NCBI RefSeq assembly: GCF_033958435.1
Contig: NC_134147.1
Span: 48,106,001 to 48,170,000, forward strand
Reading direction: 5' to 3'
From: Carettochelys insculpta
Taxonomy: Eukaryota > Chordata > Testudines > Carettochelyidae
DNA: 64,000 nt
In this document: positions 46,026 through 57,928 of the stretch, piece after piece
How the letters are laid out: each line of letters begins with the position of its first letter
How positions within the stretch are numbered: position 1 is the first letter of the stretch
Program-made: the position numbers and the translations under genes
The notes under the pieces: generated by a model
Seen by the model: only the letters and a program-made list of their open reading frames with translations
Database searches by the model: none
What the model was told of the DNA's origin: nothing

Positions 46026-46960
46026 ATGGCTGAAGATGTTAGGGAGATTCCCAAACCTGCACCATCCTTTGTGGGTGATAACTCTGAGGAACTGTCCCAG
46101 AGTAAAGTGTCATTAGAGAAGTTTTGGAACAAACTATTAAACCTTAACAGTAAGAAATCACTGGGACCAGATGGCATTAACCCAAGGGTTCTGAAAAAAC
46201 TCAAGATGTGAAATTGCAAAAGTTATTAACTGTGATTTGTAACCTATCCTTTAAATCAGCTTCTGTACCCAAGGACTAGAAGACAGCCAACATAATGCCA
46301 ATATTTAATAAGGGCTCTAGAGGTGACCCGGGCAATTACAGACCAGTAAGTCTAATGTCGGTACTGGGCAAATTAGTCAAAACAATGGTAAAGAATAAAT
46401 TTGTCAGACATGTAGAAGAACATAATTTGTTGGGCAAAAATCAACATGGTTTCTGTAAAGGGAAATCATGTCTTACTAATCTATTAGAACTCTTTGAAGG
46501 GGTTAACAAACATGCAAACAAGGGGGATCCAGTAGATATAGTATACTTAGATTTCCAGAAAGCCTTTGATAAAGTCCATCACCAAAGGCTCTTGTGTAAA
46601 TTATGTTGTCATGGGATAAGAGGGAAGATCCTTTCATGGATTGAGAAATAGTTAAAATACAGAAAAGAAAGGGTAGGAATAAATGGTAAATTTTCTGAAT
46701 GGAGAAGGGTAACAAGTGGTTTTCCCAAGAGTCAGTTCTAGGACCAATCCTATTCAACTTACTCATAAATGATCTAGAAAAAGGGATAAGTAGTGAGGTG
46801 GTAAAGTTTGCGGACAATACTGAACTGTTCAAAATAGTCAAGACAAAAGCAGAGTGTGAAGAACTTCAGAAAGATCTCACCAAACTCAGTGATTGGGCAA
46901 CAAAATGGCAAATAAAATTTAATCAGGATAAGTGAAAAGTAATGCACATTGGAAAAAATA
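46026..46960 (+). pseudogene. LINE reverse transcriptase domain, interrupted
   Basis: Open pieces in order are SKKSLGPDGINPRVLKKL, then NKGSRGDPGNYRPVSLMSVL, GKNQHGFCKGKSCLTNL, and VDIVYLDFQKAFDKVHHQ (motif A with catalytic Asp). Stops follow GKILSWIEK and occur near YRKERVGI. A shifted frame then reads GPILFNLLINDLEKGI and KFADNTELF. The last block is motif C with the second Asp changed to Asn, which would by itself remove polymerase activity. A deletion just after NQDK removes the thumb. Confidence 0.88.
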
Positions 46961-47472
46961 AGAGAGTTCAAAGAAGAGCTAGATAAATTCATGGAGGTTA
47001 GGTCCATAAAAGGCTATTAGCCAGGGGGTTGGAATGGGGTCCCTGGCCTCTGTTTGTCAGAGACTGGAGGTGGATGGCAGGAGACAAGCTGCTTGATCAC
47101 GGTCTTCGGTCCACCTCCTCTGGGGCACCATGCACTGGCCACGGTCAGCAGTCGGGAAGCTGGGCTAGATGGACCTTTGGTCTGACCCAGTAACAGACAT
47201 TCTTATGTTCTTATGCACTTGCTTTAAAAATTAACTGGGGGTGGGAAGAGGGTTGACTGTAATTGTATAAGGGGTGTATACAATCTGCTTTGTGCACTGT
47301 TGCCATAGAATAAAAGTGAAAGAACCAAGATCGCTCTGCATTTTCAGGTCCAGGGTACCAACGTGCAGAGATCACAGCGGAGGAGCAGGAAAAGCTAATA
47401 TAAATATTTCTTGCTTTTGTAGCTCTTTAAAAATCCCTTTCATGTTCCAGCTCAGTGCAAGAGTCCTTACAT

Positions 47473-48055
47473 CAGGGATGGATAAACTACGGCCCACAGG
47501 CTGCACCAGGGCTTTTACCAATAGTAGTGCAGCCAGGGTAAAGGAGGCTCCATGCTAGCTGTGGCCCTGTGCCACTCCTGGAAGAGGCCGACACATCCCT
47601 GCATTCCCTGGAACGGGCAGTGGGGGAGGTAGAGGGCTCTGCCCATTGCCATAACAAGGTGTTATCTCCATAGCTCCCATTGGCCAGAACCAAGGAACCA
47701 TAGCCAATGGATGCTGCGGGAGGAGTGCCTGCAGGTGAGGACATTGTGTGGAGCCACTTACTCACCCCCTCCCCAGGAGTTACTTCTGGACATGTCAACT
47801 GCTTCCGGGAACAGCGCGGAGCCAAGGTAGTGGGGACACAGCCTGCCTTACCCCTGTTGCCCCACTGCCCGGGAGCCACTCTAGTGGGACCTGGCTGCAG
47901 CTTCCACATCAAATCCCTCCCATACCCCAATCCCCTGCCCTAAATCCCCTCTTCCACTCCACATCCACACCCACACCACAGCCCTACATTCATGGACCAC
48001 CATATAATTTCCCTGCCAAGGTGTGGAAACAGGCCAAAATGTTTGTCCACCCCTG
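47473..48055. mobile_element. hAT-type non-autonomous element, 583 bp
   Basis: The ends are CAGGGATGGATAAACTACGG and the inverse of CAGGGGTGGACAAACATTTT, good hAT terminal inverted repeats. Flanks CCTTACAT (47465-47472) and CATTATGT (48056-48063) agree at 5 of 8 positions, consistent with a decayed 8-bp TSD. The interior carries CTCCCATTGGCCAGAACCAA, shared with 41340-42465. No transposase frame. Confidence 0.75.
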
Positions 48056-48063
48056 CATTATGT

Positions 48064-51000
48064 ATTCAGAATGTGATAATAAAGGCATATGACTTTGTCG
48101 CCTGTCCCCTGAGGGATCCTCCCCAAACACTCCTACTCATCCTTTAATGCAGTTGCTTCTGTAAGAGCCACAGATGAGCAGTATCAAGCACAGCAGAGGT
48201 GGTGAACTAGCTCTGATTTCAGTCAGTCATCTCAGAGTAAGCTCAGAATAACTCTGCCTCCCTGTGGAGTGTTCTGCTTTGCACTGTTCAAGGGGCTCAA
48301 AGCAACCGTAAAGTCAGTGCAGTCAGTCTGTGGCACACAGCTAGAGCAGACGTTACACCAGCTCAGCAATATAAGCATTTCCAGTGCACCGTGAAGTCAC
48401 AGATATTCCTGACTCTTGGAACAGCCTCTGGGAGGCAACACATACCAGCTTTCAGGCTGCTCTGAATTTACAGTGGTCAATGGAACAGCAGTCCCATGGC
48501 CTCAAACTGTTGAAGGCATAAAGAATTCTACAGTGCCTACTTTCAGTTCCAAATACAGCTGAGGATCTGACGCTCTACAGGGGAACGTAGCATGAAAAGA
48601 ATGTCTGTAAACAGCTACAAAGGCAAGCAGAATTTTGTGCAGGCTTTTCCTGTGCCTCTTGCACAATCCTCACACGCTGATGTCCTGGCCCTGACACAAA
48701 CATATTTCATGATTTCATTCTTGCTGTGCAGCACGGATACAGGGATACTGAACACTTAAATGGACCAATCAATTATCTCAAACTCCATTTCAGAACAAAT
48801 ATTACTTGTACATAACACTGCTATTTAGGGGTTTATTTTTTAGAGAAAAATCAGTTAAGGTACCCTACCTTGAAATTTTGCAAATAATTAATACAGGCTG
48901 GATGTAAGAGGGGAAGGTGGAGGGAGTGGAGATTAGTGCCTATTTATTATCGGAATCTTTAAAAATCCTTGCTTGTTAAGAGGATTTTGTAGGTTAGATT
49001 AACCTTTTTAAGACTAAAAAGGGAGAGTTACATATTCAACAACTTGAATTTATACAGGATCTCATTTCAATGGTTTTACTCCAGATTTAAAATATTATGC
49101 CTGACAGCTGAACTTGACCTGCTAGTTTGTAACATGGCGGATTGTGTAAACTTACAAGACAGCAGCAAGATGTTATTTGGGTATGTCTATGAAACATGTA
49201 TGACATTACCTGGATCTGTCAACTTGGTCTACAATATACAAGAGCCATATAAAACATATGCATGATTACATCATGCTGTCAGTTTGGATACAGCATCACA
49301 ACAAGGAGATCAAGACAAGGCACTTAAAAATATTGCTATTAATCGTTTAATCGTATTCCTGGTTCTTTTCTGAAACCTCTCAAATTCATCATAATTTCTC
49401 TTGTATTGTTCACAAGGTATTCCAGCAGCAGTCACACCAATAACAAACACAGAGAGAGGTAAAATAATTTCTCTATACCTACTCAAGATTCCTATGATAG
49501 CCACAGCCTCTTATTGTTAGCAGAAGTTCAACTGACACTACTGAAGTCAATACAATTGTGCTCCTTATCTTTACCTTAGGTTTGCACACTATTGAAAGAG
49601 GCCACATTCTGGAGTGATTGCCCCAGGACTACACGGGATGGGGAGGGACCCTGTCATCTCACCAATATACAAAAAAGGCATGAGCTGTCCACAGCAGCCT
49701 TCTCCTTTTCCCCAGATCTCATGAAGGATAAATATCTATGGAAAACTGGGCCCAAACCCTGCAGAGCTTGGATCATTTGTTATAATCATAGTGCTCCTGC
49801 ACAATTCACAAATCACACCCCCTCCCACTCACACAAAACAAGCCTTAGGCACGTTTCTGTACTGTACTGTGCTGCTATTAGATCCCCCCAGCATCCTGTC
49901 CTATATGCATCTCGCCTGTCAGTAGATGTTTGAAAGTCCTGACAGGAGTTAATGCTGAAACTATCAGCATTAATGCACACAGTAATTTGCAGCGTGACGT
50001 TTGCTGCTTTGCAAGGAAAGCATGCTGTGCAGAACAGGTGCCCCCTCCCCCAACCACTCCCACCCTCATCATAAGTCTCTGCAAACAAGGAAATAATGCA
50101 ACAAAGCTGGTGCCAAATTACTACACATTAGAAGAAACTGCCAGCCCTCTTATCTGGCCTCCAAATCCAAATTATCTGTATTCATTTGAGATATCCAGTG
50201 GAGAGAAGCATATAGCCTTTGTTATTCTAGATCTGTGAAATCCTTGTGAAAACTCAAATAATCAGTCCACCTGAACAAGTGCTGTTATCTCTAATAATGT
50301 AAAATGGTACGTAAGCAATGTCTCTCTTCACCTGCATTATCACTCATGAAGGTAACTATTCATGCATAGTAGCTGCAGAGTACTTAGAACACTGAACTCA
50401 TTAATTTAAATGGCGCCTTATAGTAATCTGTGTTATTCACAGTGGTTTATGTACAGCATAAGCAAGTAATCTAAAGCCACACTTGATTCATATTTTCCAA
50501 GTAAACAGCATATTCTTGTCATCTTGCTGGCTGATAAGCTGCCTATGCGGACGTGTGGTTTTCTAAAGGTAAATAGTAAAAAATTTATTTCAGAGGGCCT
50601 GGCCTTTGTTCGTGTTCCATGACATGCACATTTAACCAGCTTCCTGTTAGAAACATTTTTATGGCATATGTATTCTGGCTTAAACAAAAGCAGTCATGAC
50701 TACACTAACTCTCCAGGGCACACCTTTCTAGCAGGTTGTAGAGACTCTTCCACTCCAGCACTCCCAGCTCCACACTGGTTTGCTAGTACCTCCACCCAGG
50801 TCATCTCTTACTCCAGCCCTATTCTACAGCTAACAGAAAATAAATTAAATCTCAACATAAAGTAGCCAGCAGGGCTTTAAACATTACAGTATAAACACTG
50901 GCCCTTCCTAGATATTCCTAGCTGATATTTTCAAAGGTATGTCCCTCACTGGGCAAGATTACTTAGGTAAAGATAGGAATATTCTTGCCTATCATAGTGT

Positions 51001-51618
51001 CACTCAGTACTGGCATTTGATATAAAGCGCTCACCTCTTATATCAGCCTCCACCTTTCCTTGCCCTTCTAGATCCCAGAGGATCAACTCTTGCTTGTTTT
51101 GCCTACAGTTTATCATGGGAGGCCTTGCTGGGCAACCACTGGAGCTCTGTACTCATTACAGTACTTCGCCCTTCCAGTAGGGTTCCTTCCGAAGGCAGGA
51201 TATGCCAAGGCAGTGAAGCCTGAAGCAGGTGACAGCAAATGCCTGTACACCCCATAACACGTAGTAAAAAGGCATATAATGCATGAGCTTTGTCCTGTTT
51301 TTACCTATGACTGCTTATTTTAGTACATAGCTGTGCCTAGAAGAGGAAGTGTACACCTGTTTTCCATGCATGTCCAACTCATGAGCAAATCAGAGGGTTT
51401 GGATGACTGACTACTCCGTTGTAACACTGTAAATATCAGCTTCTATTCCATGCCACAGAAACAAGCAACAGGCCATGTTTACACAAATGTTGCATAATCA
51501 TGTGTTGCCTATCTATGAAGGACTTTAACTCAAGCCCTCAATTAGCAGAAAGATAACCTCCATAACCATATAGGTACTCAATAACCCAAGTCCCCCTTGT
51601 AGCTATACAAAATGAGAG
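48064..51618. other. Unassigned DNA (3.5 kb)
   Basis: No confident repeats, RNA genes or exons. ORFs up to 113 codons show no domain features. Confidence 0.45.
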
Positions 51619-51945
51619 GGTTACTCACCTGTGCAGTAACTGAGCTTTTTCAAGATGCGTGTCCTTGTGGGTGCTCCACATAAGTTGTTTTAGCGCTCTG
51701 CCCTTATAATCAGAGATTTTTCAGCCGCAGTTCCCCCCCCCCCACAAAGACACATATGTGGTACACAGCTTGTGCTTTTAGTGGCCATTAAGTGTTGCAC
51801 AGTGCCCACCAGCCCTCAGTTCCTTCTCTACCATGGTAAAGTATTATAAATCTGAAGTAGAGGTGATGACAGATGGATGGTGGAATGCTCACAGGGACAC
51901 CCATATCGAAGAACCTCAGATACTGCAAGATGAGCAACCTTCTCT
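51619..51945. repeat. Left terminal unit with its own short inverted ends
   Basis: The start GGTTACTCACCTGTGCAGTA then CTGAGC is the inverse of the stretch ending near 51945 (reverse complement GGTTGCTCATCTTGCAGTAT then CTGAGG). The layout is the same as the stand-alone unit at 25318-25605. A C12 run lies at 51729-51741. A second, direct copy of the GTGTCTTTGTGGATGCTCCA block follows at about 51958-51980. Confidence 0.55.
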
Positions 51946-53388
51946 TCTCCTTTGAGGAGTGTCTTTGTGGATGCTCCACATAAGGAGACTAAGGAGTAGT
52001 ATCCTGCATCTGCGGAATCTAGTAAAACTGGAAAAAGCCATTTTAGCTACAAGTGAACCTTCTATCAAACAGGTTTTAAACCGTTATTTTTGTTCCTCTG
52101 GCAAATGTTCAATAAAATTTTAATGTCAAATACATTTGTAACACCAACAGACCCAGGTTGCTGGCCTGAGAGATAGAACCTGCAAGCATAGGGTCTAAAG
52201 CCCTGTACTCTACCATGGCTAAAGGCCACCTGACTCTCAATGCAGGCTGTAGAGCAGAGACTTCACTCACCCCAGATGAGGTCTCAGTGCCTCTGGGTAC
52301 TACACATTGTAAGTGTATTGTGTGAGGAGGGTGGAATGTTTGGCAATTCAAAATTGTAGGAATGCTGACAAGTAGGACTTTCTTCCCAATAAGTCTAATC
52401 TCCTTCAGTCCTTGTTATAAGGTGTGGTCTGGAATTGGGTTTGTTTGCTTCTGTGGCATACAGTCTCTCCACCAGAGAATTACGAGCAGGATAGATGAAT
52501 AAAAATTCTGCCCCTTTTGGTGGTACGAAACATTTTCTATCAGCCCTATTAGTGGTGGGTGGTTACCCTTGGTGGTCACTCAATAATGAGTAGGATGTTT
52601 TCAAGTCACCCTCCTATTTGTGAATCCACTGATGGATGATCTATCCAATTCTGGAGCCTCAGGTCTTATCACAGAAGGGCCAAGTATTGGTAGCTGTTGG
52701 AGAGGAGCGGGGCAGTTTTTGACTCTCTTTTCTTCTTTAGCAGAGTAGTAGGCAGAGGGAGACATCCGTACATTCTTTTAATGTGGAGGAAACTGTTGTA
52801 CTGCAGTCACCATACATTTTTTTTGACGGATAGAATGTCAGGTACAATGGCATGGGATCCACAACGAATGGGAGTCTCCTGGCTGCTGCAGCCTTCACAG
52901 CCATTATAGCACTACTCCTGCTCTCCTCTGCCTGTTCTGCCATTGACGACTTTTAGAATTGTTCTTTCTTTGGATCCTCCCCCTTGACCTTGCCACCATG
53001 GGTAACCCCGCTGGGAATACAAGTCTCCCTAAGGCATCACTCTCGGGTTCATTAGAACACACAAGCCCACTCACCACAACAAGATGACGAACCAGAGAGT
53101 GGTGGATGGTATTGAGGCAGGAGTTTGCCATATTTTAGTGGCAGGGTCCATAATAAACTCATTTATGGGGAGGGCTACCTTGCTGGATGGGAAGGGCATG
53201 CAGGATATTGGTAAGGTTATGTTGGAGCTCTTGGAGCTCAGCTAAGGATATTTCTAGAGAGTCAGTAACCCTTTTAAAAAATTCTTGAAAGAGCTTGAAA
53301 TCATTCCCTACAGTTGGTGGTGTGGACATTATTGTCTCATGTGGCGATGAGAAGGAGATATCAGTAGGTAGGTTCCTTGTCCTGCTGG

Positions 53389-54319
53389 ATAGTAACAGAG
53401 AAGGAACCATGTTAGTCTATATACTATCAAAACAAAAAAGCAGTCAAGTAGCACTTTAAAGACTAACAAAATAATTTATTAGGTGAGCTTCTGTGGGACA
53501 GACCCACTTCTTCAGACCATAGCCATACCAAAACAGACTCAATATTTAAGGCACAGAGAACCAAAACAGTAATCAAAGTTGACAAATCAGAAAAAAAATT
53601 ATCCAGTTGAGCAAATCAGACAGCAGATGGGCGGGGGCGGGGGGGAGGTCAAGAATTAGATTAAGCCAAATATGCCAAAAGAGCCCCTATAATGTCCCAG
53701 AAAGTTTGCATCCTGGTTCAAACCACGTGTTAATGTGTCAAATTTGAATATGAGAGAGAGTTCAGCAGCTTCTCTTTGTAAAGCAGACTGGAAATTCTTC
53801 TTCACTAAAACGCAGACTCTTAAGCCATTAACAGAATGGCCCATTCCATTAAAATGTAGACTAATTGGTTTGTGGATCAGGAATGTTTTGATATCTGTTT
53901 TCTGCCCATTAACTCTTTGTCTGAGAGAGTTTGAAGTCTGTCCAATATACAAAGCATCTGGGCATTGTTGGCACATGATGGTATATATGATGTTAGATGA
54001 GGAGCATGAGAATGTGCCCGTGATTTTGTGAGTAACCTGGTTAGGTCCAGTGATGGTATCACCAGAATAAATACGTGGACAAAGCTGGCAGCGGGCTTTG
54101 TTGCAAGGAAAAGTCCCAGGACTGGTATTCCTGTGGTACAGATTGTGGCTATTGGTTAGAATCCTCATAAGGTTGGGAGGTTGTCTATACGAGAGAACAG
54201 TCATGTCACCTAGGGCCTTCTGGAGTGTGGCATCCTGATTAAGGATAGGTTGTAGGTCTTTAATAATTCATTGCAGTGGTTTGAGTTGGGGACTGTAGGT
54301 GATGACCAGTGGTGTTCTG
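53389..54319 (-). mobile_element. Penelope-like element, 5'-truncated, 12-bp TSD
   Basis: TTGTCCTGCTGG is duplicated exactly at 53377-53388 and 54320-54331. In minus orientation the insert holds the end of the PLE ORF, a 3' UTR of about 130 bp, a decayed hammerhead-like block (53483-53520: CTGAAGA, stem, AGAA), and the terminus ending AGACTAACATGGTTCCTTCT then CTGTTACTAT. This single copy ties the small palindromic repeats elsewhere in the window to an endonuclease-bearing Penelope family. Confidence 0.92.
53656..54318 (-). pseudogene. Penelope-like ORF C-terminus with GIY-YIG endonuclease
   Basis: After the RT, PLE proteins carry a GIY-YIG endonuclease that nicks target DNA. Here the frame enters at 54318 with RTPLVITYSPQLKPLQ, meets a TGA at 54270-54268 (probably CGA decayed), then runs open to 53656. 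It contains SYRQPPNLMRIL, the Cys-rich CNKARCQLCPRI linker finger, IIYTIMCQQCPDALYIGQTS (the GIY/YIG pair), LRQRVNGQKTDI, FNGMGH, and REAAELSLIFKFDTL with the metal-binding Glu. The usual His of the R-x-N-G-H segment is Gln here. RT is absent because of 5' truncation, so no retrotransposition competence. Confidence 0.9.
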
Positions 54320-55785
54320 TTGTCCTGCTGGGGCTCCTGTTCTAATTCATCTAGTTCCACATGGGAAGAAGGTGATAGACAGGATTGGTTGGGTGGGCTG
54401 TGATGTGGCTGATTTGAGAGCAAGTGGAACTAGTGGTCAGTACTGAGCTCAGAGTTCCCAGTATGGCCACGTTGGTGGCATTGGTACCAGAGGCATTCAA
54501 CGATATTGGGGCCATTGAGGTGTCAGTACTGGTGGGAGATGCAAGAGCTGCTTGAGGGAAGAATGTCTAGGCATGTATGATGCTGGTAGGAGCTATCAGA
54601 CTTCATCAAATACGTACAACAGCCCTGACGCAGCTCATGGGGTGACTATCATCAGTGCCTGATATAATCAGGTAATGTTGGTACCAAAGAGAAGCATGCA
54701 GGGTACTGAAGTTAACAGTCAGTTCCAGTGGGTCATTAGTGGTGCCAGTACTGTGAAGCTCGGTACCAGAGAATGCAATGCAGTTGGTCCTGGAGTTCTG
54801 CAGGCCCACAGTACCAGGGGTCGTGCTGCAATCAGTACCGAGGGTGCTTGAGCAATGGGTGCCAGTGCCAATTTGGCCTGTGGCAGCTTGTCAGCACTTG
54901 GTATCGATTTCGTTGATGCCAGAGGTGTCAGACTACTAATATGCTTCTTTGGCCATGCTCCAGAAGTAGGGATAAACTTGTCTCTAGCCTTCTCTCCTCA
55001 GGTACCTCAGTGTCTAGAGCACAGTGTGCCATCAGCACCCAGGCTGTCCTTTCTGTCAGAGAACCTTTTTCCTTAGGCTGTTCTCCCTGGGGCAAGATGG
55101 GAAGCCTATGTTTTGTCACTTGCTTTGCTTCTGATGGTCCTTGGTCAGAGATGATAGCAATGCTATTTGTCTCAGCAGCGACCTAGACTCAGGGTCTGAT
55201 GCTGACCTAAAGGACTTCACCATGATTACCAATTTCCATTGAAAATCCCTAGCTTTTGGGTATTTTGCTGAAAGTTTTTTGTAGACAGAACATTTTTGGG
55301 GTACGTGTTCCTCACCTAGGCAGCGGATGCATTCTGTGTAACTATGGGAGATGGGACTAGATAGCTGTCATGATAAGCATCATTTAAAACCTGGGAGATA
55401 GGCATGGTTGCTGGTTATAGGCACAAAGTGGAGCGGAGAGAAAAAAGAATTTTTTTATAAATGAATTAAAAGTCAATGAAGATGCACAAGGGTAAACTAA
55501 AAAGCATTTAAGGTAAGAAAAAACAAGGCTGAATGAAGGTGGACTCAGAGCAGCTGAGGTTCCAACCTAAGCCAAGGGTGGCAGAGTAGGAACTGAGGAA
55601 GGGTGGGTGGCATGCAATGGTAAATGGCTGCTACAAGCATGAGCAACATACCACACATGTTCCATTGCCAGGGGTACCACTGCTGAAAAATCTCTGATTA
55701 TAAGCACAGGATGCTAAGACACATTATCTGGAGCACCCACAGGGACACTGCTTGAAGGAGAACTTTCCCTTATAAACCTACGAAG

Positions 55786-56504
55786 CCACGCATTTCTATT
55801 TTTCATAGTGTAAAACACCCTGTACCATCAGTAAATATTGAGAGGGAAAGGAAATCTACAAGACAGAAGACAGGCACATGAATGTTCAAAACCCACTGTA
55901 TCCATCATCTTTTGAAAGAGTAATCTATAAATGCAAAGTAAATTACCCAAGCACAAAGCAGGTTAGGGGAACTTATTGAACCATGTTAAAATTGACTTGA
56001 ATACTAATATTTCCTATACGTAATTATTTATATCAAAAGGTTGGGGATAGTGTATCAGTGTCATATGCTTTATGTTATTTCATGAAAAGTTGCACTGGGT
56101 TTAAACTCAAATTATTTTTGTATTCTATTTTATTTTACATCAGTTCTATATAGCTTCTTTTGGGGCTTGATTCTATAAAGTCTTGACCACCCATAAGTCC
56201 AAGGAACTCCGTAACAGTGCAGATGCTCACTATTTCTCAAAATCAGTCCTTAAGTTTGTACATTTATCTGAATTTCTCTGTGTGTGGGGGGGCAGTATTA
56301 TTTGAGTTTATGTTATCTTCACCAAAAATTGATTCAAAAGATGTAAAGAAATCCAACAGTCCTCTATATTTAGTGCATAACATAAGAAATGCTAAACAAC
56401 ATGAACAAGAAATAATTAAAAATGCACAGATATAAAAATTAGGGTTAACTTAGATGGATGAACTAAACCAAACCATAAGTTGGCCATTTATCTTAATCTT
56501 TTCA
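55786..56504. other. Unassigned AT-rich DNA
   Basis: Nothing recognisable. Confidence 0.4.
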
Positions 56505-57201
56505 GGCTACGTCTACACGTGAACCCTACATCGAAGTAGCCTATTTCGAAATAGGCTATGTTGATGAATAACGTCTACACATCCTCCAGGGCTGCCAACG
56601 TCAATGTTCAACATCGACATTGCGCAGCACCACATCGAAATAGGCCCTGCGAGGGAACGTCTACACGCCAAAGTAGCACACATCGAAATAAGGGTGCCAG
56701 GCACAGCTGCAGACAGGGTCACAGGGCAGACTCAACAGCAAGTCGCTCCCTTAAAGGGCCCCTCCCAGACACACTTTCACTAAACAGTGCAAGATACACA
56801 GAGCCGACAACTAGTTGCAGACCCTGTGCATGCAGCATGGATCCCCAGCTGCAGCAGCAGCAGCCAGAAGCCCTGGGCTAAGGGCTGCGGCACACGGTGA
56901 CCATAGAGCCCCACAAGGGCTGGAGAGAGAGCGTCTCTCAACCCCTCAGCTGATGGCCGCCATGGAGGACCCCGCTATTTCGATGTTGTGGGACGCGGAT
57001 CGTCTACACGTTCCCTACTTCGACGTTGAACGTCGAAGTAGGGCGCTATTCCCATCCCCTCATGGGGTTAGCGACTTAGACGTCTCGCCGCCTAACGTCG
57101 ATTTCAACTTCGAAATAGCGCCCGACGCGTGTAGCCGTGATGGGCGCTATTTCGAAGTTGGCACCGCTACTTCGAAATAGCGTGCACGTGTAGACACGGC
57201 T
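56505..57201 (+). mobile_element. Internally deleted Harbinger element D (697 bp), A family
   Basis: The ends are GGCTACGTCTACACGTG and the inverse of AGCCGTGTCTACACGTG, flanked by TCA at 56502-56504 and 57202-57204 (3-bp TSD). The left 300 bp follow element A's leader block by block: ACGTCTACACGCCAAAGTAG, GCACAGCTGCAGACAGGGTC, CCCTTAAAGGGCCCCTCCCA. At 56838 the transposase start codon remains (MDPQLQQQQPEALG, then stop). All of the nuclease is deleted. The right 200 bp are TCGAAGT/AACGTCGA palindromes leading to the other terminus. Confidence 0.9.
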
Positions 57202-57204
57202 TCA

Positions 57205-57888
57205 GTGAAAAAAAATCGTATGAAAGAAAAATGACAAAAATCAGAATGAATAAAGGCTAGGTTTTGTCCTATCTTAGCACAAAAGGATATAGGAAATGCC
57301 ACACTAAAACAGATCATTTTGGATGGCCAAATCAAATATCTTACACCTTGATATTGCTTCAGAAGAAAATCTCTGTAAAACTCTTCTCCATTGTTGAATA
57401 CTCTTCCAGAAAAGGTGAAGGAACTCTTTTTGACTCCAAATAGTAATTAATTTATGCTCCCCCAAGCATGAGGATTTTTAACCCAGCTAGTGTAATTGCA
57501 AACATTTTTCTCTTCATACAAGCACCTAACCCCTTTTAAGCCTGCTAAACTATTAGGGAATTTTACCAATTAAATGAATAGCTTGAAATATAAACGCATA
57601 CAGTGATCAACTATTTAGAAGGCTCTATGATAAAGCCATCAGTTCTTTTTAAGGGTAAAACCCTCTGAAATATTGAGAGTAAGATTAAAATAGTTTCTTT
57701 CCAGACTCACAACTCTACTATACAACTTACAATAGAAAATGTACCAAGTATGTTCTATAAATTACTCTAAACTGAGTTCTAAAGAAATCAGGGGAAACAC
57801 AATTGCATTATATAATGATCAATCATACAGCATTTAAAATGGTTCCACGGGACAGGAAAAAAAGCAGCTAATGCTCATTTTACACATT

Positions 57889-57893
<5 letters not shown>
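57205..57893. other. Unassigned AT-rich DNA
   Basis: Nothing recognisable. Confidence 0.4.

Positions 57894-57926
<33 letters not shown>
57894..57926. repeat. (CA)n microsatellite
   Basis: Uninterrupted AC dinucleotides following TTTTTTTT. Confidence 0.95.

Positions 57927-57928
<2 letters not shown>

Larger units (their letters stand above)
44850..47215 (+). mobile_element. CR1-type LINE with endonuclease and RT remnants
   Basis: The order is APE-type endonuclease (44877-45480), linker, RT (46026-46960), then an internal deletion joining the RT palm at about 46960 to a 3' UTR. The 3' UTR ends GACCTTTGGTCTGACCCAGT then ATTCTTATGTTCTTATG at 47215. That terminus is the reverse of the one at 4107, so the two copies belong to one family. 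No TSD was identified, and the 5' start is approximate. Confidence 0.88.
52900..55350 (-). pseudogene. DIRS-type gag-like protein, broken and interrupted by a PLE
   Basis: On the minus strand, distal to proximal: a finger-like region near 55330-55290, Ser/Pro-rich text with many GGTACC words (54640-54900), then after the PLE a structured block at 53376-53160: NDFKLFQEFFKRVTDSLEIS then LAELQELQHNLTNILHAL. It continues in another frame with MANSCLNTIHHSLVR and ESDALGRLVFPAGL (53131-52990). I recall similar blocks from turtle retroelement gag proteins. Several stops and shifts make it inactive. Function by family: capsid-like RNA packaging. Confidence 0.55.
51619..55785 (-). mobile_element. DIRS-like retroelement with inverted termini, internally deleted
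   Basis: The left terminus (from about 51619: GTGCAGTAACTGAGC, GTGTCCTTGTGGGTGCTCCA, CTTATAATCAGAGATTTTTC) reappears inverted at about 55630-55785 (reverse complement GTGTCCCTGTGGGTGCTCCA and CTTATAATCAGAGATTTTTC). Inverted rather than direct terminal repeats point to DIRS1-type elements. Gag-like frames are on the minus strand (55350 down to 52900). I see no RT, RNase H or tyrosine recombinase, so most of pol is gone. A PLE copy sits inside gag at 53389-54319. Confidence 0.65.
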
